This document shows, in pieces, positions 1 through 7,123 of a stretch of 10,707 bases of DNA (position 1 is the stretch's first letter; each line of letters opens with the position of its first letter). The stretch spans positions 1 to 10,707 of the forward strand of contig JAEWGR010000116.1 in the NCBI GenBank assembly GCA_023388195.1, in the 5' to 3' direction. The position numbers and the translations under genes are program-made. The notes beneath the pieces were generated by a model that saw only the letters and a program-made list of their open reading frames with translations, had not been told where the DNA came from and did no database searches. This stretch comes from Bacillota bacterium (GTDB lineage Bacteria; Bacillota; Negativicutes; Sporomusales; Sporomusaceae).

Positions 1-2759
1 CCCTTACTTTTGCCGACGAGATCGGCTATCCGCTGATTGTGCGCCCTGCCTATACATTAGGCGGGACCGGCGGCGGTATTGCCTATAATAATGAAGAACT
101 GATCGACACGGTAAACCGGGGGCTAAAGCACAGCCTGATCGGGCAGGCGCTGATTGAACGCAGCGTGGCCGGCTGGAAAGAGATCGAATACGAAGTGATC
201 CGTGATGCTGCCGATAACTGCATCACGGTCTGCAATATGGAAAACTTTGACCCTGTCGGTGTTCATACAGGTGACAGCATTGTGGTGGCGCCGTCCCAGA
301 CCCTTACTGATTATGAATATCAGATGCTGAGGAGTTCTTCGCTAAAGATTATCCGGGCGCTGGGGATTGAAGGCGGCTGCAATGTACAGTATGCGCTTGA
401 TCCCAAAAGCAGCAATTATATCGTAATTGAAGTAAACCCGCGTGTGAGCCGCTCCAGTGCCTTAGCCTCGAAAGCAACAGGTTATCCGATTGCCAAGGTT
501 GCTACCAAAATTGCCATTGGCTATACCCTGGATGAGATTACCAACGCAGTGACCGGTAAAACCAAGGCCTGCTTCGAACCGGCTCTTGATTATGTGGTCG
601 TTAAGTTTCCCCGCTGGCCGTTTGACAAGTTTGTTTTTGCCGACAGAACCCTGGGAACCCAGATGAAAGCCACCGGTGAGGTTATGTCCATTGACCGCAA
701 CTTTGAAGGGGCGCTGCTGAAAGCGGTGCGCTCCCTGGAGATCGGCCTCAATCGTCTGCATATCCCGGAATTGGCCAAACTGAGTGACCAGGACTTGAAA
801 GACAAGCTCAAGCTGGTCAATGATGAACGTGCTTTTGTGATTGCCGAATCGATCCGCAGGGGTGTAACCGTAGCCGAGATTCATGCCATAACGGCCATTG
901 ATAATTTCTTCCTGGATAAGATCGAAAATATTGTGGCAATGGAAGAGCAGCTTAGCCGGGGGCTTTCTGACGAAGTACTGCTGGCGGCCAAGAAAATTGG
1001 TTTCGCCGATAAATCAATTGCTGAACTGACAGGTAAAACGGTTTTTGAAATCCGGGACAGGCGCAAACAGGCCAATATTGTGCCAAACTATAAGATGGTT
1101 GATACCTGTGCGGCCGAGTTTGAGGCAATTACACCCTATTACTACTCAACCTATGCCCAGGAAGACGAAGTTCAGCGGACCGATAAACGTAAAGTCATTG
1201 TTCTGGGTTCAGGGCCGATCCGTATCGGCCAGGGAATTGAGTTTGATTATTGTTCGGTTCACTCCGTATGGGCTCTGCGGGAAATGGGGATCGAATCGGT
1301 TATTATCAACAACAACCCAGAAACTGTCTCTACCGATTTTGACACCTCAGACCGGTTGTATTTTGAACCGCTGACCCCGGAAGATGTGTTGAATATTATT
1401 GATAAAGAACAGCCGGAGGGGGTTATTGTCCAGTTTGGCGGCCAGACCGCCATTAATCTTGCCGCGCCGCTGGCCAAAGCCGGTGTCAAGATTTTTGGCA
1501 CCAGTGTGGAGGATATTGACCGGGCGGAAGACCGGGAGAAATTTGATGATTTGCTGGAGCGGTTGCATATTCCCCGCCCACAAGGGGAGACAATTACTGA
1601 TGCCAGCCTGGCACCGCAGGCTGCAGCCCGTATCGGCTACCCTGTTGTTGTGCGTCCGTCCTATGTGCTGGGCGGCCGGGCCATGGAAATTGTCTATAAC
1701 GAAACCGAATTGAAGGATTACATGGTGCGGGCTGTCAAAGCCTCGCCTGAACATCCGGTGCTGGTTGACCGCTATATGCAGGGAACCGAGGTCGAGGTTG
1801 ATGCCATATCAGACGGTGACGACTTCCTGATTCCCGGCATTATGGAACATATTGAACGGGCCGGTGTGCATTCCGGCGACAGTATTGCCGTATATCCGCC
1901 CCAGACACTGTCTGCCCGGGTTAAAGACATCATTGTCGATTATACGGGCCGTCTGGCCAGAGGCCTTAAGGTTAAAGGCCTGATTAATATTCAGTATGTC
2001 ATTGTCGATGAAGAGGTGTATGTAATTGAGGTAAATCCCCGGTCAAGCCGGACGATTCCTTTCCTGAGCAAGATTACTGACATACCGATGGTCGATGTGG
2101 CCACCCGCATAGCAATCGGCGAAACCCTGAAAGGGATGGGCTATACCCCGGGACTGATGCCGGCCAGGGAGTATGTTGCGGTAAAAGTACCGGTGTTCTC
2201 CTTTGCCAAAATGCAGCATGTCGATATTTCCCTGGGGCCGGAAATGAAGTCCACCGGTGAGGTTATGGGGATTGACTATCAATATTCCCGCGCTTTGTAC
2301 AAAGGCATTGTGGGTGCCGGCATGAATGTGCCGCAGGAGGGGGCAATCCTCGTCACTGTTGCTGATAAGGATAAACCGGAGGCCGGCGAGATTGCCAAAG
2401 AGTTCGCCCGGCTGGGGTATGAACTTGTGGCAACAAGCGGCACCGCCGAATATCTGCGGTCCCTTGGCCTGCAAGTCGGTACTGTGCCAAAACTGCATGA
2501 GCAGCAGCCTGAGATTATTGAGATGATTAAGGCTGGAAAAATAAGTATGGTAATCAACACCCTGACCAAAGGCCGGGATTTTGAGAGCGACGGTTTCAAG
2601 ATCAGGCGGGCGGCCGTAGAGCATGCCATTCTCTGCCTGACCTCCATGGATACGGCCAATGCTGTCTTTGATGTATTAAGCATTATCCGCGAAAGAAAAT
2701 TCCTGTATGTGCTGGCCCTGCAGGATTATGTAGGCGGAGGCGAAAGAGCCCGTGGTTAA
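1..2759 (+). CDS. carB: Carbamoyl-phosphate synthase large subunit, 5'-truncated by window edge
   Basis: CarB uses bicarbonate, two ATP and ammonia passed from the CarA glutaminase to make carbamoyl phosphate for pyrimidines and arginine, in the cytoplasm. The frame is open from base 3, so the gene starts upstream; against the usual length of about 1070 residues, roughly 155 N-terminal residues are missing. The visible part begins in the first ATP-grasp domain (VRPAYTLGGTGGG, then NPRVSRSSALASKATG). It continues through the oligomerisation domain and the second synthetase half from about base 1190 (VLGSGPIRIGQGIEFDY, VVVRPSYVLGGRAM, EVNPRSSRTIPF). From about 2338 comes the C-terminal MGS-like regulatory domain (VATSGTAEYL, NTLTKGRD), the allosteric effector site in this family. 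Both halves look intact. The stop TAA overlaps pyrK by 8 nt. The GTG at 39 is an internal valine codon, not the start. Confidence 0.97.
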   Translation, partial: LTFADEIGYPLIVRPAYTLGGTGGGIAYNNEELIDTVNRGLKHSLIGQALIERSVAGWKEIEYEVIRDAADNCITVCNMENFDPVGVHTGDSIVVAPSQTLTDYEYQMLRSSSLKIIRALGIEGGCNVQYALDPKSSNYIVIEVNPRVSRSSALASKATGYPIAKVATKIAIGYTLDEITNAVTGKTKACFEPALDYVVVKFPRWPFDKFVFADRTLGTQMKATGEVMSIDRNFEGALLKAVRSLEIGLNRLHIPELAKLSDQDLKDKLKLVNDERAFVIAESIRRGVTVAEIHAITAIDNFFLDKIENIVAMEEQLSRGLSDEVLLAAKKIGFADKSIAELTGKTVFEIRDRRKQANIVPNYKMVDTCAAEFEAITPYYYSTYAQEDEVQRTDKRKVIVLGSGPIRIGQGIEFDYCSVHSVWALREMGIESVIINNNPETVSTDFDTSDRLYFEPLTPEDVLNIIDKEQPEGVIVQFGGQTAINLAAPLAKAGVKIFGTSVEDIDRAEDREKFDDLLERLHIPRPQGETITDASLAPQAAARIGYPVVVRPSYVLGGRAMEIVYNETELKDYMVRAVKASPEHPVLVDRYMQGTEVEVDAISDGDDFLIPGIMEHIERAGVHSGDSIAVYPPQTLSARVKDIIVDYTGRLARGLKVKGLINIQYVIVDEEVYVIEVNPRSSRTIPFLSKITDIPMVDVATRIAIGETLKGMGYTPGLMPAREYVAVKVPVFSFAKMQHVDISLGPEMKSTGEVMGIDYQYSRALYKGIVGAGMNVPQEGAILVTVADKDKPEAGEIAKEFARLGYELVATSGTAEYLRSLGLQVGTVPKLHEQQPEIIEMIKAGKISMVINTLTKGRDFESDGFKIRRAAVEHAILCLTSMDTANAVFDVLSIIRERKFLYVLALQDYVGGGERARG

Positions 2760-3519
2760 AACCTGTGTGACAGCTAAGGTAATTAAACAGCACCCCCTGT
2801 CCGGGGATGTACTGCAATTGACCGTGGCCGTGCCGGAGATTGCTGCGGTCTGCAGGCCGGGCCAGTTTGTCCACCTGCGCCTGACAGAGGCTGTTGATCC
2901 GCTGCTGCGGCGGCCCTTTAGTATTGCCGACTGTGATGCCGGTCAGGGAACGCTTACGCTCATTTATCGTGTTGTTGGCCGCGGTACGAAGCTGATGGCC
3001 GGTCTGCAGGCCGGCGACAGTCTGGATTGTATGGGACCCCTTGGCAACGGGTTTGATCTAACCTGCCGGCGCCCGCTGCTGGTCGGGGGCGGTATGGGAC
3101 TGGCACCGCTGCTTATGCTCGCCAAGGCATTTTGCGCCCGCCCGGCTACTATGCTGATGGGCGGCCGTAATGAACAGGAATTGTTCTGGCCGGAGATTTA
3201 TGCCGGGGTGTGCCCCCATATTCATATAACCACAGACGACGGCAGTGTGGGTCAGCGCGGCTACGCTGTCGATCTGCTGCCCGAGTTGTTAAGCAAGGGG
3301 GATTTTGACGGCATATATGCCTGCGGCCCCCATGCCATGCTGAAAGGGGTGGCGGCAATGGCAGCACAGCATGGTGTTGCCTGTCAGGTTTCTCTGGAAG
3401 AATATATGGCTTGCGGCGTTGGGGCCTGTTTGTCATGCACCTGCGCCGCTGCCGGCGGCAAGCGGCATAAGGTCTGCACGGACGGCCCGGTGTTCCGGGC
3501 TGAGGAGGTGGTGTGGTGA
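2752..3519 (+). CDS. pyrK: Dihydroorotate dehydrogenase electron transfer subunit PyrK (FAD, 2Fe-2S)
   Basis: This is the 255-aa electron-transfer partner of type 1B dihydroorotate dehydrogenase. In this family the PyrD-PyrK heterotetramer passes electrons from FMN through the 2Fe-2S cluster and FAD to NAD+. The ferredoxin-reductase-like FAD domain carries RRPFSIAD near residue 53. The NAD-binding domain shows GPLGNGF and VGGGMGLAPLL, and YACGPHAML lies further on. The C-terminal cluster motif has Cys221, Cys226, Cys229 and Cys242 (C-x4-C-x2-C-x12-C) in EYMACGVGACLSCTC, as expected for PyrK; Cys231 is extra. The GTG start at 2752 is chosen because GGAGG at 2736-2740 lies 11 nt upstream and the reading frame begins within the last codons of carB. 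The gene overlaps carB by 8 nt and pyrD by 4 nt. Confidence 0.96.
   Translation: MVKTCVTAKVIKQHPLSGDVLQLTVAVPEIAAVCRPGQFVHLRLTEAVDPLLRRPFSIADCDAGQGTLTLIYRVVGRGTKLMAGLQAGDSLDCMGPLGNGFDLTCRRPLLVGGGMGLAPLLMLAKAFCARPATMLMGGRNEQELFWPEIYAGVCPHIHITTDDGSVGQRGYAVDLLPELLSKGDFDGIYACGPHAMLKGVAAMAAQHGVACQVSLEEYMACGVGACLSCTCAAAGGKRHKVCTDGPVFRAEEVVW
3502..3509 (+). promoter_or_regulatory. Ribosome binding site deciding the pyrD start
   Basis: GAGGAGGT lies inside the last codons of pyrK. Two in-frame GTG codons follow, at 3513 and 3516. Counted from the end of GGAGG (3508), the first is only 4 nt away and the second 7 nt. The second also gives the common GTGA stop/start overlap with pyrK, so 3516 is preferred. 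Confidence 0.7.
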
Positions 3520-4466
3520 GGTCAATTGATACGAGGCTGGCCATTAATATTGCCGGCATTGAAATGAAGACGCCGGTACTTACAGCCTCCGGCACCTTCG
3601 GCTTTGGCCTGGAATACAGCGACTTTGTTGATCTGAATCAGGTGGGCGGCATCGTTGTCAAAGGTACAACCCTGGCGCCCAGGGCCGGCAACAGCGGGCG
3701 GCGCATGGCCGAAACTCCGGCAGGCATGCTGAACTCCATCGGCCTGGAAAATCCGGGGGTTGAAGAGCTGATCACCCAGATTATGCCTGAACTGGCACGG
3801 TACCAGGTGCCTGTTATCGTCAATATTTCCGGCAACACAGTGGAAGAATATGGCGAACTGGCAGCCAGGCTTGATCAGTCCGGTGTCGCCGGTCTCGAAG
3901 TGAATATTTCCTGCCCGAATGTAAAGCAGGGGGGGATCGCTTTTGGAACCTGTCCGGACAGTGCCGCCGGTGTTGTGAAAGCCGTGAAGGCCAGGACAAC
4001 CTTGCCTGTTATTGTTAAGCTTTCTCCCAATGTCACTGATATCGTGCTGATGGCCAAAGCCGTAGAGGCTGCCGGGGCTGACGCAATTTCTTTGATTAAC
4101 ACGCTGCTGGGAATGGCAATTGACATCCGGACCTGGCAGCCTGTGCTGGGCAATACAGTTGGCGGTTTATCCGGCCCGGCTGTTAAGCCGGTAGCGGTAC
4201 GGATGGTGTGGCAGGTTGCGCAGGCCGTCCGGGTGCCGGTTATCGGCATGGGCGGGATTATGACTGCCGAAGACGCTGTCGAATTTATGCTGGCCGGGGC
4301 CAGTGCGGTAGCTGTGGGAACCGCCAATTTCGTCAATCCGCGGGTGGCGGTTGCTGTGGCTGAAGGGATCAGTGATTACTTGACCGAACGCGGATTGTCC
4401 CATGTCGGGGAGCTTGTCGGGCAAGTCAATCGCAAAACAGGGAGGGTGACTACTTGCAACAGGTAG
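3516..4466 (+). CDS. pyrD: Dihydroorotate dehydrogenase, type 1B catalytic subunit
   Basis: This FMN enzyme oxidises dihydroorotate to orotate. It is 316 aa from the preferred GTG (318 less one GTG codon if translation begins at 3513, giving 317). The TIM-barrel family motifs are in order: ASGTFGFG near the N-terminus, KGTT, NSIGLENPG, VNISGNT, NISCPNVKQGG, KLSPNV, INTLLGM, GGLSGPA, GMGGI and VGTANF. The NISCPN motif supplies the catalytic base cysteine at about residue 133; cysteine at this place marks class 1, and the adjacent pyrK identifies type 1B (NAD-linked) rather than the fumarate-linked 1A. The last 13 nt overlap pyrF. The encoded protein lacks any signal or membrane segment, consistent with a cytoplasmic enzyme, unlike the membrane-attached class 2 enzymes. 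Confidence 0.95.
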   Translation: MRSIDTRLAINIAGIEMKTPVLTASGTFGFGLEYSDFVDLNQVGGIVVKGTTLAPRAGNSGRRMAETPAGMLNSIGLENPGVEELITQIMPELARYQVPVIVNISGNTVEEYGELAARLDQSGVAGLEVNISCPNVKQGGIAFGTCPDSAAGVVKAVKARTTLPVIVKLSPNVTDIVLMAKAVEAAGADAISLINTLLGMAIDIRTWQPVLGNTVGGLSGPAVKPVAVRMVWQVAQAVRVPVIGMGGIMTAEDAVEFMLAGASAVAVGTANFVNPRVAVAVAEGISDYLTERGLSHVGELVGQVNRKTGRVTTCNR

Positions 4467-5173
4467 ATAACCGTTTAATTGTAGCTCTAGATGTGGCAAC
4501 GATGGCAGAAGTCCGCCAATTAGTTGAGACATTGGGCGATACTGTACATTACTATAAAGTAGGGATGCAGCTATTTTACAGTACCGGTATGGAATGCCTG
4601 GCTTACTTGCGTGAATTAGGGAAAGATATTTTCCTGGACTTGAAAATGCATGATATCCCCAATACTGTCGCCCAGGGGGCTGCTTCGCTGACACGGCTGG
4701 GAGTAGGGATGATCAATGTCCAGGCCTCAGGCGGGGCGGCGATGATGCGTGCAGCTGCGGTGCAAGTGGCTGAAACAGCGGCGGCTCTTAACATTCCCCG
4801 GCCTAAACTTATTGCGGTTACAGTCCTGACAAGTATGGATGAGCAGGAATGGGCGTCGTTGCGGTATACTACCGGTATCCCCGAACAAGTTGTACACCTG
4901 GCTACAATGGCAAAGGAAGCCGGTTTGGACGGCGTGGTAGCATCGCCGCAGGAAGCGGCGCTGATTAAAGCCGCCTGTGGACCGGACTTTGCCATTATAA
5001 CGCCTGGTGTTCGGCCTCAGGGTGCGGCATTACATGACCAGAGCCGGGTGGCTACACCGGCGGCTGCCCTCAGTGCCGGGGCGCATTACCTGGTTGTAGG
5101 CCGCCCCATCACTGCGGCCGGTGATCCGAGGGCCGCAGCCCTGGCAATTTTAGAAGAAATGAGGCAGGCATAA
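4454..5173 (+). CDS. pyrF: Orotidine 5'-phosphate decarboxylase
   Basis: PyrF decarboxylates OMP to UMP, the last step of the pathway. The 239-aa protein starts LIVALDV, carries the catalytic cluster FLDLKMHDIPNTV with Asp62, Lys64 and Asp67, and ends with the phosphate-binding VGRPIT motif. Length and motif order match the bacterial family of about 240 aa. The start codon is TTG at 4454, eight nt after GGAGG (4441-4445); no ATG in this frame gives a full N-terminus, so the rare start is well supported. The gene begins inside pyrD (13-nt overlap), and its TAA stop shares one base with the pyrE ATG, so translation is likely coupled on both sides. Confidence 0.96.
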   Translation: MQQVDNRLIVALDVATMAEVRQLVETLGDTVHYYKVGMQLFYSTGMECLAYLRELGKDIFLDLKMHDIPNTVAQGAASLTRLGVGMINVQASGGAAMMRAAAVQVAETAAALNIPRPKLIAVTVLTSMDEQEWASLRYTTGIPEQVVHLATMAKEAGLDGVVASPQEAALIKAACGPDFAIITPGVRPQGAALHDQSRVATPAAALSAGAHYLVVGRPITAAGDPRAAALAILEEMRQA

Positions 5174-5745
5174 TGACTGAAGCAGAAGTTCGTGCGTTGT
5201 TTATTGAAACAGGTGCTATCTTAGAAGGTCATTTCTTATTGACATCCGGGTTACATAGTCCTCTGTATGTTGAAAAATTTCAGGTGCTGCAATATCCCCG
5301 CCATACAGAAAAATTGTGTGCCGCTTTGGCGGAACGCTTCCGGGATGAACAGATAGAGCTTGTTGTCGGCCCTGTAACCGGGGGCATCATTTTGGCTCAT
5401 GAAGTTGGCAAGCATCTTGGTACGCGGGCTATATTCACCGAACGTGAAAATGGCAGGATGGCGCTCCGCCGTGGCTTTGTTATTGAGCCGGGCCAACGCG
5501 TTCTTGTTGTGGAGGATATTGTAACTACCGGCGGTTCGGTAAAAGAGGTCATCGATGTAATCCGGGAGCAAGGCGGTACGCCGGTTGGGGTCGGTATCCT
5601 GGTTGATCGCAGTGGCGGTAAAGCGGATTTCGGCATTCCTGCCAAGGCGTTGCTGCACCTTACGGTTCCAACCTATCAGCCTGATGACTGTCCTTTATGC
5701 CAGGATGGCGTTGCCGTGACCAAACGGGGCAGCCGCAAACTATAA
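5173..5745 (+). CDS. pyrE: Orotate phosphoribosyltransferase
   Basis: PyrE transfers the ribose-5-phosphate of PRPP to orotate to make OMP. The 190-aa protein contains the type I phosphoribosyltransferase PRPP-binding motif VLVVEDIVTTGGS at residues 110-122, preceded by VVGPVTGGIILAHEVG and the loop TERENGRMALRRGF. A CPLC pair near residue 175 followed by a short basic tail is typical of the shorter bacterial PyrE forms. The start is the ATG of TAATG, overlapping the pyrF stop by 1 nt; upstream GAGGCAGG is only a modest ribosome binding site, so re-initiation after pyrF is likely. This is the last gene of the pyr operon, with a hairpin 11 nt after its stop. PyrE acting before PyrF in the pathway but lying after it is the normal Gram-positive order. 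Confidence 0.96.
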   Translation: MTEAEVRALFIETGAILEGHFLLTSGLHSPLYVEKFQVLQYPRHTEKLCAALAERFRDEQIELVVGPVTGGIILAHEVGKHLGTRAIFTERENGRMALRRGFVIEPGQRVLVVEDIVTTGGSVKEVIDVIREQGGTPVGVGILVDRSGGKADFGIPAKALLHLTVPTYQPDDCPLCQDGVAVTKRGSRKL

Positions 5746-5756
5746 GTTGACACATT

Positions 5757-5778
5757 GGCTGTGCAGCATTGCACAGCC
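5757..5778 (+). terminator. Hairpin after pyrE, possible operon terminator
   Basis: A perfect 9-bp stem, GGCTGTGCA at 5757-5765 with TGCACAGCC at 5770-5778, closes a GCAT tetraloop 11 nt after the pyrE stop. The following sequence (TGATTAAGTTATAATTTT) is T-rich but has no continuous T run, so this may be a weak intrinsic terminator or an mRNA 3'-end stabiliser. Confidence 0.5.
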
Positions 5779-5872
5779 TGATTAAGTTATAATTTTGCAG
5801 GAAAAAGGCAATAGTTGGTGTGTGAAATCTTTTTTAAAATAAACTTTTTTTCAAAATTTGCTGTTACAGGTA

Positions 5873-5901
5873 TTGATATTATGTCAAAAACATGATAATA
5901 T
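5873..5901 (+). promoter_or_regulatory. Likely sigma-A promoter of the first tRNA cluster
   Basis: TTGATA at 5873-5878 (5/6 to the -35 consensus) and TAATAT at 5896-5901 are 17 nt apart, and the -10 is preceded by TG one base upstream (extended -10). An alternative -10, GATAAT at 5894, has 15-nt spacing. The predicted start lies about 25 nt before tRNA-Asp. The rest of the 186-nt gap after pyrE is AT-rich and shows no gene. Confidence 0.5.
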
Positions 5902-5931
5902 TAGATCTCGTCAGGGAGATAATAATTAAGT

Positions 5932-6008
5932 GGCCCCGTGGTGTAGCGGTCTAACATGCCGCCCTGTCACGGCGGAGATCGACGGTTCAAATCCGTTCGG
6001 GGTCGCCA
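5932..6008 (+). tRNA. tRNA-Asp (anticodon GTC), copy 1
   Basis: A 77-nt cloverleaf with acceptor stem GGCCCCG/CGGGGTC (one G-T pair), anticodon stem CCGCC/GGCGG, loop CTGTCAC with anticodon GTC at 5966-5968, T-arm GACGG-TTCAAAT-CCGTT and encoded CCA. It is the first gene of the cluster. It differs from the copy at 10319 at only two bases, which pair with each other in the acceptor stem. Confidence 0.98.
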
Positions 6009-6094
6009 TAAGCAGCGCACCAGGTTCTCACGAGCCAAAAGCGAAATGAGAACCTGAGTAAGTCGCTTAGTTCCAAACGTAGTGAGGAACTTCC
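6009..6094 (-). repeat. Two-hairpin intergenic element, copy 1 (inverted relative to copy 2)
   Basis: This sequence fills most of the spacer between tRNA-Asp and tRNA-Gly. Its reverse complement aligns along its whole length to 10415-10502, at roughly three quarters identity with one single-base gap. Blocks TCACTACG, GAACTAAGCGACT and GGCTCGTGA are identical in both. On the + strand it has a 10-bp perfect hairpin (CAGGTTCTCA 6021-6030 with TGAGAACCTG 6047-6056) and a 6-bp hairpin (AGTTCC 6069-6074 with GGAACT 6086-6091) followed by TCCTTTTT. Both hairpins are kept in the other copy by paired base changes. I do not recognise a named repeat family. Confidence 0.8.
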
Positions 6095-6102
6095 TTTTTA
6101 AA

Positions 6103-6177
6103 GCGGAAGTAGCTCAGCGGTAGAGCATCGCCTTGCCAAGGCGAGGGTCGCGAGTTCGAATCTCGTTTTCCGCTCCA
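6103..6177 (+). tRNA. tRNA-Gly (anticodon GCC), copy 1
   Basis: A 75-nt cloverleaf: acceptor GCGGAAG/TTTCCGC with a terminal G-T pair, anticodon stem TCGCC/GGCGA, loop TTGCCAA with anticodon GCC at 6135-6137, and encoded CCA after discriminator T. It is identical over its full length to the copy at 10584-10658. Confidence 0.98.
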
Positions 6178-6178
6178 T

Positions 6179-6254
6179 AGGGGTATAGCTCAATTGGTAG
6201 AGTAGCGGTCTCCAAAACCGTTGGTTGAGGGTTCAAGTCCTTCTGCCCCTGCCA
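6179..6254 (+). tRNA. tRNA-Trp (anticodon CCA)
   Basis: A 76-nt cloverleaf: acceptor AGGGGTA/TGCCCCT, anticodon stem GCGGT/ACCGT, loop CTCCAAA with anticodon CCA at 6212-6214, T-arm with GGTTCAAGTCC, discriminator G and encoded CCA. It follows tRNA-Gly by one base and is the last tRNA of the first cluster. Confidence 0.98.
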
Positions 6255-6260
6255 CAAAAG

Positions 6261-6296
6261 AAGAATCCACTGAGATGTAATTCTCAGTGGATTCTT
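6261..6296. terminator. Bidirectional intrinsic terminator between tRNA cluster and ABC operon
   Basis: A perfect 15-bp stem, AAGAATCCACTGAGA at 6261-6275 with its complement at 6282-6296, closes a 6-nt loop. Read on the + strand it is followed by TTTCTTAGTT; read on the - strand it is followed by CTTTTG. It begins 6 nt after tRNA-Trp and lies 2 nt beyond the stop of the convergent ATPase gene, so one hairpin serves both transcription units. Confidence 0.85.
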
Positions 6297-6298
6297 TC

Positions 6299-7099
6299 TT
6301 AGTTATCTGCTAACTCTAAGGCTTTGACTTTTAAAACCTCTTCGCGTAATGTCAGCCAGATATTTTGAAATAACTCATTATAACGGATTGTAGTCCGGAT
6401 TTGGGCAATGTCGCGGGGGCGGGGAAGGTCAATTTCAACAATGGATTTGACAGTACCAGGATGGGCCGTCATAATCAGGATACGATCGCTGAGACATAAC
6501 GCCTCATCGATGCTATGGGTGATGAAAACCGTGGTTTTCTTACTTAACTCCCAGATCTTAAGTAATTCCTGCTGAAGAAGAATCCTGTTTTGCTCATCAA
6601 GTGCACCAAAGGGCTCATCCATTAACAGGATCTCAGGGTCATTAGCAAACGCGCGGGCTACACTTACCCGCTGTTTCATGCCCCCTGACAGCTGATGCGG
6701 ATATGAAGCGGCGAATTTACTCAGCCCAATCATCCGGATATATTTATCGGCAATCGCATAGCGTTCCTTTTTCGGTACCCCCCGCAGCTTGAGTCCATAA
6801 GCAACATTGTCGGCCACCGTCAGCCAGGGGAAGACGGATTGTTCCTGAAATACCATTGAATTCACAGGCTGATTGCCTGTTGGTATCCTAATATCGACCT
6901 CACCGGCAGAGGCTGTGTCTAGGCCGGCAAGAATGCGCAGCAGTGTAGTCTTGCCACAACCGCTGGGACCGACAATAGAAAAGAATTCGCCAGTGCCGAT
7001 AGCAATGTTGATATCGGTAAGTGCAGTTACCGGGCCGCGACTGGTAACAAAAGTTTTTCCGAGTTGCTTGAGCACAATGCCGGTATCTTCATAAGGCAT
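6299..7099 (-). CDS. ABC transporter ATPase, nitrate/sulfonate/taurine (SsuB/TauB-like) family
   Basis: This is the cytoplasmic ATPase that powers the importer formed with the next two genes. From the preferred ATG the protein is 266 aa, with Walker A GPSGCGKTT at residues 44-52, Q-loop Gln85 in VFQEQSVFPWL, signature LSGGMKQRV from 137, Walker B ILLMDEPFGALD from 157 and switch His195 in FITHSIDEA. All catalytic motifs are intact. The VFQ..VFPWLTV.DNV context is characteristic of the SsuB/TauB/ThiZ-like group. An upstream in-frame GTG at 7105-7103 would add two residues but sits directly against the ribosome binding site. The permease stop is 24 nt upstream. The cluster contains no metabolic gene that would identify the substrate. 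Confidence 0.93.
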   Translation of the reverse strand: MPYEDTGIVLKQLGKTFVTSRGPVTALTDINIAIGTGEFFSIVGPSGCGKTTLLRILAGLDTASAGEVDIRIPTGNQPVNSMVFQEQSVFPWLTVADNVAYGLKLRGVPKKERYAIADKYIRMIGLSKFAASYPHQLSGGMKQRVSVARAFANDPEILLMDEPFGALDEQNRILLQQELLKIWELSKKTTVFITHSIDEALCLSDRILIMTAHPGTVKSIVEIDLPRPRDIAQIRTTIRYNELFQNIWLTLREEVLKVKALELADN

Positions 7100-7105
7100 G
7101 GGCAC

Positions 7106-7112
7106 ACCTCCC
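7106..7112 (-). promoter_or_regulatory. Ribosome binding site deciding the ATPase start
   Basis: On the - strand GGGAGGT lies at 7112-7106. The GTG at 7105 follows immediately, too close for initiation, while the ATG at 7099 is 6 nt beyond the T. The ATG is therefore taken as the start. Confidence 0.7.
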
Positions 7113-7123
7113 TTAAATCTACA

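Noticed and set aside
2043..2624. 193-aa open frame antisense to carB, and other long antisense frames in carB, pyrD and pyrF
   Set aside because: They lie wholly inside conserved coding sequence with intact motifs on the other strand, and lack good ribosome binding sites.
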